Numbered from the stretch's first letter, positions 9,087 through 17,627 are shown. The stretch is 64,000 nucleotides of DNA from Actinomycetota bacterium (GCA_947452765.1 CANGDR010000005.1:16826-80825); one strand, 5' to 3'. Translations and numbers: made by a program. The notes: generated by a model not told the origin, from the letters alone.

Positions 9087-10424
9087 ATGACTTCGCAGTT
9101 AATTGTGCAATTAAGTGCAGAGCTGCCCGAGTCGATTGTTACTGATCCTGAAATTATTTCGTCGTACCTAACGGACTGGACTGGAAGATTTACTGGAACC
9201 GCATCCGTCATCGCCCGCCCCAAGAACGTTGCTGAAGTTGTAACGCTGGTTCGCGCCTGCGCAGCAAATCAAGCTCGAATCCAAATCCAAGGCGGCAACA
9301 CTGGCTTAGTTGGTGGTTCGGTCCCACCAGACTCAACGGATGAAATTTGTGTTTTAAGTACTACAAATCTCACGACGATTACGGAGTTTGATGAGGTTTC
9401 TGGTCACATCACGGTTGGTGCGGGCGTAACTGTCAAGGCATTACAAGACTTTGTTCGACCTCATGGCTGGGACTTCGCTATCGATCTGGCATCTCGGGAG
9501 AGTGCCACAATCGGTGGCCTGGCGGCGACAAATGCTGGTGGAGTTCGCGTCTGTGCCTTTGGCATGACCAAGCGAAGTGTTGCCGGAGTTGAACTTGTTA
9601 TGGCTGACGGTAGAGTCCTGACGAACTTAGCAGCACCGCTTAAGGACAACACTGGATATCTAGTTGAGGACCTGGCTATCGGAAGCGAAGGAACGCTGGG
9701 AGTTATTACGGCAATTCGAATCAAGTTGATACGGCCTGCTGCGCGGTCTACCTTGTTTGTAATCCCAGCTGAATCCTTGGCACACGCACATGAATTATTG
9801 GTGCGAGCCCAAGGATCAGGAAATCAATTACTAGCAGCTGAATATATCGATGCTAAATCAATGGAAATAATTTTGGCTCGCACTCAATTGCGGCCGCTTT
9901 GGAAAATTACCCCAACCATAGCGTTATTGATTGAACTTGAAGGCACCGAATTGAACGTAGATTTCCCAGAACTATCGCTCGGAACTTCTGATCGAACTGA
10001 ACAAAGAAATTATTGGCAATATCGAGAATCAGCAAGTGATAGTTGGACTGCGCTTGGGCAAATACATAAATTGGATGTCAGTGTTGCAGTTTCTGATGTT
10101 GCTGAGTTTGAGCTTTCGTTAAATAATTTGCTTTCATCTTTCAAGGGTGTGCGCACTTATGGATCATTCGGGCATTTGGCTGATGGCAACTTACATATTG
10201 AAATTGACGGACCAGCGATCGATGACTTCGCAGTCGACTACGCCGTTTTAAAACTAGTAGCTGAATTCAATGGCAGTGTTAGTGCGGAGCATGGTATCGG
10301 CAGAGCCAAGCGGGAATATCTTTCGCTGACTAGACCAGCATTAGACATTGAGATTGCGAAACAAATTAAATCTGTTTTCGATCCAACTGGTTTATTTAAC
10401 CCAGGTGTTCTGTATGCGGACTAA
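9087..10424 (+). CDS. FAD-linked oxidase, D-2-hydroxyacid dehydrogenase family (GlcD/DLD-like)
   Basis: A 445-residue flavoprotein. The PCMH-type FAD-binding domain (about residues 35-215) contains IQGGNTGLVGGSVPP and GGLAATNAGGVRV; the C-terminal FAD-oxidase domain ends with AEHGIGRAKREYL and VFDPTGLFNPG, diagnostic of the glycolate oxidase GlcD / D-lactate dehydrogenase / D-2-hydroxyglutarate dehydrogenase group. It should oxidise a D-2-hydroxyacid to a 2-oxoacid and pass electrons to an acceptor; the substrate cannot be told. Its 3' end overlaps the convergent YczE-like gene by 29 nt. TAGACT sits 6 nt before the start. Confidence 0.9.
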   Translation: MTSQLIVQLSAELPESIVTDPEIISSYLTDWTGRFTGTASVIARPKNVAEVVTLVRACAANQARIQIQGGNTGLVGGSVPPDSTDEICVLSTTNLTTITEFDEVSGHITVGAGVTVKALQDFVRPHGWDFAIDLASRESATIGGLAATNAGGVRVCAFGMTKRSVAGVELVMADGRVLTNLAAPLKDNTGYLVEDLAIGSEGTLGVITAIRIKLIRPAARSTLFVIPAESLAHAHELLVRAQGSGNQLLAAEYIDAKSMEIILARTQLRPLWKITPTIALLIELEGTELNVDFPELSLGTSDRTEQRNYWQYRESASDSWTALGQIHKLDVSVAVSDVAEFELSLNNLLSSFKGVRTYGSFGHLADGNLHIEIDGPAIDDFAVDYAVLKLVAEFNGSVSAEHGIGRAKREYLSLTRPALDIEIAKQIKSVFDPTGLFNPGVLYAD

Positions 10425-11076
10425 GGCGTTCCACTAAACCAAAGGCCATTGCTACAGCCTGTCCGATCAAAAGCGCAAATAACAGTGTGCCAATTCCAAC
10501 TATGCCACCAAGAAACCAGCCGATGGTAAGTACTACTACTTCGATGGCCAGGCGAACTCGGCCAACTCGAATCCCAGTTCGGGCATTTAATCCAGTCATA
10601 AGCCCATCGCGTGGACCGGGCCCAACATTGCATGTGATGTAGAGGCCACTGGCGAGACCGACTATCGCAATACCTATTAGTACCTCAACAAGCTGCGCTA
10701 TGAAGTTTGTTGGCGAAGGCAAAAATTTAATCATGACTTCAAGTGCGGTTGCGACAACCACTATGTTCATTACGGTACCTAAGCCCGGCCGACGCTTTAG
10801 TGGAATCCACAACAGCAAGACAGCAACCGAAGTAAAAAATGTCGTTTCGCCAATTGTCATATTGAATGTTTTGGCTAGGCCGTAAGCAAGTACCACCCAA
10901 GGCGACTGGCCAATGCCAGCATCGACCAAAAAGGCTTCCCCGGTACCGAATAACCACAAACCAAGCATGAGGACCATGAAAGTTTTAGGGCTCACTTTCC
11001 AGTTGGATTCACCAGCTGACCAGGAAGTTTTTGGAACTGTTAGAGCTGGTCGCAACCATTGCCCAATTGAAGCCAC
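10396..11076 (-). CDS. YczE/YitT-type integral membrane protein (copy 1)
   Basis: A 226-residue protein with about five hydrophobic helices. Characteristic YczE-family features: LGLWLFGTGEAFLVDAGIGQSPW near the N-terminus and GPGPRDGLMTGL in the loop before the last helices. The biochemical role of the family is not known. Start is GTG at 11076 with GAAGGG 8 nt upstream. A paralogue follows the same layout in the next gene (11099-11776), so this is a tandem duplication. It forms the distal end of a run of four minus-strand genes starting with the semialdehyde dehydrogenase. Confidence 0.82.
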   Translation of the reverse strand: MASIGQWLRPALTVPKTSWSAGESNWKVSPKTFMVLMLGLWLFGTGEAFLVDAGIGQSPWVVLAYGLAKTFNMTIGETTFFTSVAVLLLWIPLKRRPGLGTVMNIVVVATALEVMIKFLPSPTNFIAQLVEVLIGIAIVGLASGLYITCNVGPGPRDGLMTGLNARTGIRVGRVRLAIEVVVLTIGWFLGGIVGIGTLLFALLIGQAVAMAFGLVERLSPHTEHLG

Positions 11077-11098
11077 TGCCTTGCCCTTCGAATAAAAA

Positions 11099-11776
11099 TT
11101 AGTGAGTTGCAGTTGGCTTACTTACTCGACCAACAATTCCAAAGAAAATTGCAACTACTTCGCCCACTAATAGTGTCACTAATATCGTGCCGAGTCCGAC
11201 CGACCCGCCTAACAGCCAACCAGCTAATAGGAAGGCGGCTTCAATTACAAAACGCACTCGGCCAATTGGAACTCCGGTGCGATAATGCAGCCCAGTCATT
11301 AAACCATCACGTGGACCGGGTCCTAAGTTACTTGGGATGTAGAACGCACTTCCGAGTCCAATAACTAAAATGCCAATCAAAACTTGGACGACAGCGAATC
11401 CGTAGTTACTTGGCGTTGGGAATACCGGCATCATGACATCAATCGCAACTGACACGAAGATGATATTCAACACCGTTCCGATTCCAACCTTGTTCCGCAA
11501 TGGAATCCACATAAACATCACGCCGATAGAAATATAAAAACTAGTCCAACCCAAACTTTTACCAGTGAGATTTTGGATTCCTTGCGCTAATACTGTTCCA
11601 GCCGACTGACCAATGTCAGCTTTAATTAGGATTGCTTCTCCAGTTCCGTAAAGCCAGTTGCCAAGCATCAGGAAAAATAAAGTCTTCGGGCTGGCTTTCC
11701 ACATCGATCCAGAAGCACTCCACGAAGTTGTGGGAACTGTTCTCGACGGCTTTAGCAATTCAGCAAATTTTGACAT
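11099..11776 (-). CDS. YczE/YitT-type integral membrane protein (copy 2)
   Basis: 225 residues, colinear with its neighbour at 10396-11076: the same TSWSA stretch near residue 17, GTGEAxLxxxxIGQS, WIPL, and the identical GPGPRDGLMTGL loop. Function unknown. Identity is clearly well below that of a recent duplication, so both copies have been kept for some time. It starts 4 nt downstream of the DAO-type oxidoreductase. TATTGT lies 7 nt before its ATG, so besides read-through it may have its own leaderless promoter. Confidence 0.82.
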   Translation of the reverse strand: MSKFAELLKPSRTVPTTSWSASGSMWKASPKTLFFLMLGNWLYGTGEAILIKADIGQSAGTVLAQGIQNLTGKSLGWTSFYISIGVMFMWIPLRNKVGIGTVLNIIFVSVAIDVMMPVFPTPSNYGFAVVQVLIGILVIGLGSAFYIPSNLGPGPRDGLMTGLHYRTGVPIGRVRFVIEAAFLLAGWLLGGSVGLGTILVTLLVGEVVAIFFGIVGRVSKPTATH

Positions 11777-11779
11777 TTG

Positions 11780-12946
11780 CTAGACAATATTTTTTTCTGG
11801 TCGCAGTTCGCCACCGGATGAGAAACGATCGTTACTAAACGGTGAGATGTCTACGAATGGTGTCTTCCCTAAATACAAGTCCCGCAAGATTTCACCGATA
11901 GCCGGACCCTGCAAGAATCCGTGTCCACTGAAGCCTGTTGCGTAAAGGAATCGTGAGACCCCAGTCCACTCACCCAAGATTGCATTGTGATCAGGAGCTA
12001 GATCGTATAAACCTGCCCAACCACTTGCCGCGCCAAGTTCCAAAAGTCGAGGTGCGCGAACATCTGCGAGCTCGCCAATCTTTTCTAAGAAATTTGGGTC
12101 ACGACGAAGATCCCAAGAATATTCAACAGTCTTATCCGAGAATCCCATGAGCATGGCGTTACCTTCACGATGCCAATACAGCGAAGTCGAGTAATCAATT
12201 GTCATTGGCATATTTTCTGGAATGTCATCAAAGTCGGCAGTCAGTGGTTCGGTAATTAGAAGTTCACGGCGAAGCGGCTGAACCGGAATTACTACACCTA
12301 CCATTTCGCCAATTGTTGGTGACCAAGCACCGGCGCAGTTAATTACGGTTTTAGTTTTAACAATTCCGGCACTTGTTGTGACGCTGACAATTTGACCATC
12401 AGCAACTTCGATACTTGTTGCTTCGGTCTGCGTCATCACAGTTGCGCCATGTTTACGAGCACCTGTTGCATAGCCAAGCACTACGGATTCTGGGGTGCAG
12501 TAGCCATCGTTGGGGGTAAAGGATGCAGCGAGAATGCCATCAATTTCCAGAAGCGGATTTAGTGCCTTGGCCTCTTCTGGCGTAATCATGCGGGATTCCA
12601 CGCCAGCAGCAATATGCAGGGCGGTTGACTTCTCAAATAGCTCAACATCTTCTTGGGTTGAAAGCGCGAACATGTAACCCGGGCGATGTAAGTCAATTTC
12701 CTGACCTGGGCGATTAGGGAAATCAGCCAGTAGATCCAGGGAACGAGCGCCGATTGCGATATTCAATTCATCGGAAAAGTTAGCGCGCACGCCGCCGGCA
12801 GCTTTTGAAGTCGAACCACTTGCGAGTTCATTCTTCTCAACTAACAGAACGCTCACGCCGGCTTCAGCTAAGTGGAACGCGGTGGAGGCGCCCATGACGC
12901 CACCACCGACGACTACTACATCTACTTCTTCTGGGAGGTTGGCCAT
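11780..12946 (-). CDS. FAD-dependent oxidoreductase, DAO family (sarcosine oxidase beta-like)
   Basis: 388 residues. The N-terminus carries the Rossmann FAD motif VVVVGGGVMGAST (residues 10-22) and GSTSKAAGGVRANFS; the C-terminus has LYATGFSGHGFLQGPAIGE, shared by sarcosine oxidase beta subunits and D-amino-acid/glycine oxidases. It should oxidise the C-N bond of an N-methyl or other secondary or primary amino acid. No alpha, gamma or delta sarcosine oxidase subunit is nearby, so a single-subunit enzyme is more likely. Start ATG 12946 with AAGGAA 8 nt upstream. It lies 12 nt after the semialdehyde dehydrogenase gene, and a shared amine-degradation role is plausible. Confidence 0.87.
   Translation of the reverse strand: MANLPEEVDVVVVGGGVMGASTAFHLAEAGVSVLLVEKNELASGSTSKAAGGVRANFSDELNIAIGARSLDLLADFPNRPGQEIDLHRPGYMFALSTQEDVELFEKSTALHIAAGVESRMITPEEAKALNPLLEIDGILAASFTPNDGYCTPESVVLGYATGARKHGATVMTQTEATSIEVADGQIVSVTTSAGIVKTKTVINCAGAWSPTIGEMVGVVIPVQPLRRELLITEPLTADFDDIPENMPMTIDYSTSLYWHREGNAMLMGFSDKTVEYSWDLRRDPNFLEKIGELADVRAPRLLELGAASGWAGLYDLAPDHNAILGEWTGVSRFLYATGFSGHGFLQGPAIGEILRDLYLGKTPFVDISPFSNDRFSSGGELRPEKNIV
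11784..11789 (-). promoter_or_regulatory. -10 element of a possible leaderless start (gene at 11776)
   Basis: Minus-strand TATTGT, 7-nt spacing to the ATG at 11776. It lies inside the 3' end of the upstream gene. Confidence 0.35.
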
Positions 12947-12957
12947 CTAGCTGTTCC

Positions 12958-14454
12958 TTAGATTTTGAAGTCAGGGTTATGAGGAACTTCCTCGTTGTCC
13001 ATTTGGGCTTTCTGCAGTTTGCCCGACCAGTCCCAGTTAAGTGACTGCCAGCGAGTGAACTGATCAAGTACCCAGATACCGGACTGGCGTGAGCCGTTGC
13101 CGCTCTTGCCATTTCCACCAAATGGTAGGTGGGCTTCGGCGCCGGAGGTTGAGTTATTGATCGAGATCATGCCCGCAGAAATTCCTTCGCGGAATGACCA
13201 AACTGCTTTTGGATCACTGGTGTAAATCGCAGCAGATAGTCCAAAGCCGTGATCGTTACCAAGTGCAATTGCTTCATCAAGGGTAGAGAAGCGACCAACT
13301 GTTACAAGTGGTCCGAATGTTTCGGTGTCGTAAAGTTCATCGTCCTTAGTGATGCCTGCAACGATTGTTGGATGCGCGAATACGCCTGCTTCCGGATCGC
13401 CAACAAAACCTTCGCGTGGGTTGTCCTTAGTTATGCGACCCATACCTGTTGAACCAAGCACAGTGTGATGTGACTTGATCAACTTTAGATTTTGTTCGTG
13501 AGTTTCCAAATACTTCTCGCTGATCATTGGACCAAAGAGAACGTCTTCCATCGGGTCGCCAACCTTTGAGCTAGCAACCTTGTCGGCATACATCTTTAGG
13601 AACTTGTCATAAATCGAATCGTGGATCCAAAGAGTTCCAAGTGAAGTACAACGCTGCCCGGCAGTACCAAAGCCGGCGAACAATGCGCCATCAAGAGCTA
13701 GCTCAAGGTCTGCATCCGGCATGATGATCATCGGATTCTTGCCACCAAGTTCTAGGCAAGCACTCTGAATGTATTCGCCAACTTTGGCGCCAATTAAGCG
13801 ACCAACTTCAGTTGAACCAGTGAAACCAACTTTGTTGATGGTTCCTTCATCAAGACCCTTGACCATGCCTTCGAAAGTTTCTTTACCTTCGGCAACAACT
13901 GTGATCAAAACATCCTTTGGCACACCTGCAGCATGGAAAATTGCAGTCATTGCTTCAGCTACGGCTGGGGTGTATTCCGATGGCTTCCAAACTACGGAGT
14001 TTCCAGTTAGTAGCGCAGGAATGATGTACCAAGATGGCACAGCAGCTGGGAAGTTTCCGGCAGTAATAATTAGCGCAGTACCAACTGGCATGCGGAAAGT
14101 GAATAAGTTCTTGTTTGGCATTTCACTAGGAACGGTTTGACCGTATAGACGACGGCCTTCGCCTAAGAAGAAGTCACAAGTATCAATTACTTCCTGAACA
14201 TCGCCAAGTGCTTCGCGGTATACCTTGCCCATTTCGCGGGTGACCAACTTGGAAAGCGCTTCCTTGTTGTTTTCGAATAGGCGACCAGCGTTTGCAATCA
14301 CTCGACCACGTGCTGGGGCAGGCATTTTGGCCCATGCTTTCTGGGCAGCCTTAGCTCGGCGAGCAGCATCTGCGATGTCATCGGCAGTTGCTAATTTCGT
14401 CTCAAGAACGACATCGCTCAAGTTGGTCGGATTTAGGGATTTGAAGGTGGACAC
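12958..14454 (-). CDS. Aldehyde dehydrogenase, succinate-semialdehyde dehydrogenase type
   Basis: About 498 residues. ALDH motifs are complete: WKPSEYTPAVAEA, GFTGSTEVGR, LELGGKNPM with the general-base Glu, and GQRCTSLG with the catalytic Cys. Overall pattern is closest to succinate-semialdehyde or alpha-aminoadipic semialdehyde dehydrogenases; it oxidises an aldehyde to an acid with NAD(P). I prefer GTG at 14454 because AAAGGGG precedes it by 5 nt; an ATG at 14469 would add five residues. The frame stays open much further upstream, but that region is the 5' end of the divergent ThDP gene. First gene of a four-gene minus-strand run. Confidence 0.88.
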   Translation of the reverse strand: MSTFKSLNPTNLSDVVLETKLATADDIADAARRAKAAQKAWAKMPAPARGRVIANAGRLFENNKEALSKLVTREMGKVYREALGDVQEVIDTCDFFLGEGRRLYGQTVPSEMPNKNLFTFRMPVGTALIITAGNFPAAVPSWYIIPALLTGNSVVWKPSEYTPAVAEAMTAIFHAAGVPKDVLITVVAEGKETFEGMVKGLDEGTINKVGFTGSTEVGRLIGAKVGEYIQSACLELGGKNPMIIMPDADLELALDGALFAGFGTAGQRCTSLGTLWIHDSIYDKFLKMYADKVASSKVGDPMEDVLFGPMISEKYLETHEQNLKLIKSHHTVLGSTGMGRITKDNPREGFVGDPEAGVFAHPTIVAGITKDDELYDTETFGPLVTVGRFSTLDEAIALGNDHGFGLSAAIYTSDPKAVWSFREGISAGMISINNSTSGAEAHLPFGGNGKSGNGSRQSGIWVLDQFTRWQSLNWDWSGKLQKAQMDNEEVPHNPDFKI

Positions 14455-14475
14455 CAGGGCCCCTTTCATTGACGA

Positions 14476-14481
14476 TAAAGT
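14476..14481 (+). promoter_or_regulatory. -10 element of a possible leaderless start (gene at 14489)
   Basis: TAAAGT, 7 nt before ATG 14489, in the very short gap between two divergent genes. Confidence 0.35.
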
Positions 14482-14488
14482 GTTTTCT

Positions 14489-16120
14489 ATGTCTAACAAT
14501 GCCAGTTCGAACCACCAAACTGTAGCCGGGGTAATCCTGGATCTACTCTGGGAAGCAGGTGTTAAGACCACATTTGGCATCCCAGGTGTCCACAACCTTG
14601 CGTTCTGGGACGCATTAGGTCCAGAACGCCCCGAAATTGTTGGGGTTAGGCATGAACAAACCACCGCTTACGCCGCTGATGGCATTGCTCGCACCACCGG
14701 TTCGCTGGGTGTGGCCTTCACAACTACTGGCCCAGGAGCTGCAAATACCCTCGGTGCATTTGGTGAGGCTGCGATAAGTGGCTCCCCGGTCTTCGTAATT
14801 TCTTCGGAAGCTCCAATTGGTAAGCGTTCCAAAGATGGCTCCCGCGGCTTGCTACACGAGATGGATGATCAGGCTGCCATGTTCGCGCCGCTAGCCAAAA
14901 AACTTGCTGGCGTATCCATGGCTATCAGCGTTACTGACGGTGTAACTGCTGTGGATGTTGCCGCGGAAATGATTCGCGACTTATTGCGAGCTCCTGTTGG
15001 CGCTGGTTACTTAGGTATTCCGGCTGACGTGTTGGGTCAACAATTCACTGGCACTAAGCCAAAGCTTGAAATTGGTCAAGAAATTATTGAAATAGATATA
15101 GCTGCAGCCCAAGCTGCGCTTGTTGGTGCCAACAAGATTGTGATTTGGGCTGGCGGTGGCGCGGTTGACTCATCCGATTCACTTTGCGCACTTGCTGCAC
15201 ACTGGAACGCACCAATCTTTACTTCGTTTGCCGGACGTGGGATTGCGGCTGATTCAGATTTAACTTTGGTAGCTCCGATCCACGAACCTGAAACCGAAGC
15301 AGTCCTTGCACAGGCAGATGCAATGGTGGTTTTTGGAAGTCAGCTTGATGGCATGAATACCAAGAACTGGGCAATTGCTTGGCCAAGGACGATTGTGCTG
15401 GTTGATGTTGAGCCAACAAAAACCATGCGCAATGTTGATCCAACTGCAGTTGTTCTGAACAACAACATAGATGGTGTTGCCGCCGCTTTAGTTGCTGGTA
15501 CGCCTGCACTTAATTCCTGGGTTGATGTTGTGTCGGTTAACACAACAGTTCGCGATCGTCTTCGCGTTGGTGAAAAATCCGCACGTGGCATTGCACTAGT
15601 TGAAGCAATCGAAAAGCACTGGCCAGCCGATGGCACTATCGTTTGCGACATGTCGGTCTGTGGTTACTGGACTGGTGTGTATGCAGTGCAACCGCGCTCC
15701 CGTCGCATTGTTTACCCAGTTGGTTGGGGAACTTTAGGTTTTGGATTGCCGGCTGCAATCGGTCCAGCTGCAAACGGCAGTCGAACTCTTGCAGTTTGTG
15801 GTGATGGTGGTGTGGCCTTCGCACTTGGTGAACTGGCAACTATCGTGCAAGAAAATCTGCCATACACGTTATTAATTGTTGATGACGGTGGCTACGGCAT
15901 GCTTCGTTATGACCAACAAGTGATGGGCCATCCGGAACGCGGCGTTGATTTAGTTTCACCAGATTGGGCAATCCTGGCGCAGTCCTTTGGTTTGTCATTT
16001 ACTGAAACCACAGTCGAAGACTTGGGCGATGCATTAGATCTAAAGCAACCTGGAATTATTTTGATTCGCGAAAAACTTTATCCACCAAAAAGCACTAGTC
16101 CTCGTTGGAACGAAAAGTAA
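14489..16120 (+). CDS. Thiamine-diphosphate-dependent enzyme, acetolactate synthase-like
   Basis: 543 residues with the three-domain ThDP decarboxylase fold. The N-terminal Pyr domain has TTFGIPGVHNLAFWDAL and the activating Glu in VRHEQTTAYAADGIAR. The C-terminal PP domain has CGDGGVAFALGEL (from about residue 437), but the second half of the cofactor motif reads VDDGGYGMLRY, with Asp-Asp in place of the usual Asn-Asn. It probably decarboxylates or ligates a 2-oxoacid; assignment as a true biosynthetic acetolactate synthase is not supported (no small subunit). ATG at 14489 chosen because the homology starts there and TAAAGT lies 7 nt before; a longer frame upstream is antisense to the aldehyde dehydrogenase gene. 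Confidence 0.85.
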   Translation: MSNNASSNHQTVAGVILDLLWEAGVKTTFGIPGVHNLAFWDALGPERPEIVGVRHEQTTAYAADGIARTTGSLGVAFTTTGPGAANTLGAFGEAAISGSPVFVISSEAPIGKRSKDGSRGLLHEMDDQAAMFAPLAKKLAGVSMAISVTDGVTAVDVAAEMIRDLLRAPVGAGYLGIPADVLGQQFTGTKPKLEIGQEIIEIDIAAAQAALVGANKIVIWAGGGAVDSSDSLCALAAHWNAPIFTSFAGRGIAADSDLTLVAPIHEPETEAVLAQADAMVVFGSQLDGMNTKNWAIAWPRTIVLVDVEPTKTMRNVDPTAVVLNNNIDGVAAALVAGTPALNSWVDVVSVNTTVRDRLRVGEKSARGIALVEAIEKHWPADGTIVCDMSVCGYWTGVYAVQPRSRRIVYPVGWGTLGFGLPAAIGPAANGSRTLAVCGDGGVAFALGELATIVQENLPYTLLIVDDGGYGMLRYDQQVMGHPERGVDLVSPDWAILAQSFGLSFTETTVEDLGDALDLKQPGIILIREKLYPPKSTSPRWNEK

Positions 16121-16390
16121 TTAATTTTTAAAGTACGCTACGTTGCGGTGCTTTACGCCATGGATTAACACTTTGTTTTTCTTGGCATCCACACTGTAAA
16201 TAATTCGATACTGTCCACGGCGAGCACTCCGCAAACCTTCAAACGGCGCATTCAAAGCCTTACTAACTTTGATCGGTTCATCAACCAATGTCACGGTTGC
16301 AAATTCAAGGATTGCGAAAGCAACCTTTTCTGGTAAGTCATCAAAGTTTCGTAGTGCTGTGGGGGTCCAGGCAACTTCAAACCTGGTCAT
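16121..16390 (-). CDS. RelE/ParE-family toxin of a type II toxin-antitoxin system
   Basis: 89 residues. The pattern is that of RelE-fold toxins: VAWTPTALRNFDDLPEKV at the N-terminus, then LRSARRGQYRIIYSVD and VLIHGVKHRNVAY, with the basic and aromatic residues that in RelE homologues contact mRNA in the ribosome. RelE members cleave mRNA, ParE members inhibit gyrase; the G-x-YRIIY pattern favours RelE. The ATG follows the antitoxin stop codon directly (TAG then ATG), giving coupled translation. Its stop abuts the stop of the convergent ThDP gene with no spacer. Confidence 0.9.
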   Translation of the reverse strand: MTRFEVAWTPTALRNFDDLPEKVAFAILEFATVTLVDEPIKVSKALNAPFEGLRSARRGQYRIIYSVDAKKNKVLIHGVKHRNVAYFKN

Positions 16391-16675
16391 CTATTTATCT
16401 CGGTTCGCGATTCGTTTGCGTAACTGATCGGCGCTCAAAACTACAGCTTGAGATTCTTCCAGTTTCGATTTGAAGATATCTTCAACAAGCGAAGGATCGG
16501 AAAGAATTTCTAGTGTTTCAACCATGGATTCATACTCATCAACGCTTATGACGACTGCAGCGGGACGGCCGTGTTTTGTAATCACGGTGTGCGAGCTTTC
16601 ACGCTCTATTTCATCTACAACTTCAGATAGGCGGCTTTTCACCTCAGCCAGCGGCATGAATTCAGAAATCGACAT
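16391..16675 (-). CDS. Phd/YefM-type antitoxin
   Basis: 94 residues. The N-terminal half is a Phd/YefM DNA-binding domain: MPLAEVKSRLSEVVDEIE, TVITKHGRPAAVVISVDEYESM. The C-terminal part (about 60-94) is charged and likely wraps the toxin. It neutralises the RelE-like product of the next gene and, with it, should repress the operon. The start is ATG 16675. A consensus TATAAT on the minus strand ends 6 nt before it, so the transcript appears leaderless, and a perfect palindrome lies just upstream of the -10. Confidence 0.92.
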   Translation of the reverse strand: MSISEFMPLAEVKSRLSEVVDEIERESSHTVITKHGRPAAVVISVDEYESMVETLEILSDPSLVEDIFKSKLEESQAVVLSADQLRKRIANRDK

Positions 16676-16681
16676 ACCGAG

Positions 16682-16687
16682 ATTATA
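16682..16687 (-). promoter_or_regulatory. -10 box of the toxin-antitoxin operon (leaderless)
   Basis: Consensus TATAAT on the minus strand, exactly 6 nt before the antitoxin ATG at 16675. Confidence 0.7.
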
Positions 16688-16690
16688 GCA

Positions 16691-16714
16691 AACTAGTCAT
16701 ACTTATGACTAGTT
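16691..16714. promoter_or_regulatory. Palindromic operator of the toxin-antitoxin operon
   Basis: Perfect 11-bp arms AACTAGTCATA and TATGACTAGTT around a 2-bp centre. It begins 3 bp upstream of the -10 box and covers the -35 region, a position expected for autorepression by the antitoxin or the complex. Confidence 0.75.
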
Positions 16715-16730
16715 ATTAAAACAGCTTAAA

Positions 16731-17627
16731 TTATTGAAATTTCTGGCCGGTTAGTTGTTCGTAAGCTGCGATGTAACGCTCGCGAGTTTTTTCGATTACA
16801 TCCTCTGGCAAAGCAGGTGGTGCTTCACCAGAATTCTTATTCCAACCTGAAAACGGGGAAGTTAACCAGTCGCGCACGAACTGCTTGTCATACGAAGGCT
16901 GCGCTTGTCCTGGAACCCACTGATCTGCGGGCCAGTACCTTGAAGAATCAGGAGTCAATACTTCATCTGCCAGAACGATCTTGTCCTTATTGTTGCCGAT
17001 CATTCCTAAGCCAAATTCAAATTTGGTATCAGCCAGAATGATGCCACGATCAAGTGCAATTTCAGCGGCAACGTCATAGATCCAAACTGTGAAGCGCTTT
17101 AGTTGCTGGGCTTCTTCCATGCCTATTGAGGTAATAACTTCATCAAACGTTACATTTTCGTCGTGATCGCCAATAGCAGCTTTCGTCGCCGGAGTGAAAA
17201 GTGTTTTAGGAAGTTTGGCACCGTCTTTCAGGCCCGGTGGCAAACCGTTGCCACAGATTGACCCATCGCGCAGGTAATCGGTATATCCCGAGCCAGCTAA
17301 ATATCCGCGAGCAACGCACTCAACTGGAAGCATCTCGAGTTTTTCGCAATAGGTTGCGCGACCGCGAACTGAATTTGGAACATTTGCCGAAAGCACATGG
17401 TTTGGCACTATGCCCTGCAGGCGATCAAACCACCACATCGACATGGCAGTCAGAATTCGTCCCTTGTCCGGAATTACCGAAGGTAGTACCCAGTCATACG
17501 CCGAGATACGATCACTAGCTACGAAAAGTAATCGCCCATCTGGGGCTTCATAAAGATCGCGAACTTTTCCGGAATAAACATGCTTGAACTCAGCACCTAA
17601 GTTGTAGTCGGCAGGCTGAATTGTCAC
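16731..17627 (-). CDS. purC: Phosphoribosylaminoimidazole-succinocarboxamide synthase (SAICAR synthase)
   Basis: Joins aspartate to CAIR with ATP in purine biosynthesis. 298 residues, the longer form. Conserved segments: HVYSGKVRDLYEAPDG near residue 16, VASDRISAYDWVLP near 37, ECVARGYLAGSGYTDY, and IILADTKFEFG. The ATG overlaps the purB stop by 4 nt (17624-17627), and purB overlaps purD likewise, so purD-purB-purC is a coupled operon read leftward. The 3' end lies 16 nt before the toxin-antitoxin operator. Confidence 0.96.
   Translation of the reverse strand: MTIQPADYNLGAEFKHVYSGKVRDLYEAPDGRLLFVASDRISAYDWVLPSVIPDKGRILTAMSMWWFDRLQGIVPNHVLSANVPNSVRGRATYCEKLEMLPVECVARGYLAGSGYTDYLRDGSICGNGLPPGLKDGAKLPKTLFTPATKAAIGDHDENVTFDEVITSIGMEEAQQLKRFTVWIYDVAAEIALDRGIILADTKFEFGLGMIGNNKDKIVLADEVLTPDSSRYWPADQWVPGQAQPSYDKQFVRDWLTSPFSGWNKNSGEAPPALPEDVIEKTRERYIAAYEQLTGQKFQ

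Noticed and set aside
14225..14488. In-frame N-terminal extension of the ThDP enzyme (88 codons)
   Set aside because: It lies wholly over the conserved 5' end of the aldehyde dehydrogenase gene on the other strand; homology starts at the ATG at 14489.
14470..14664. N-terminal extension of the aldehyde dehydrogenase
   Set aside because: Antisense to the conserved Pyr-domain coding sequence of the ThDP gene; the ALDH family pattern starts at about 14454-14469.
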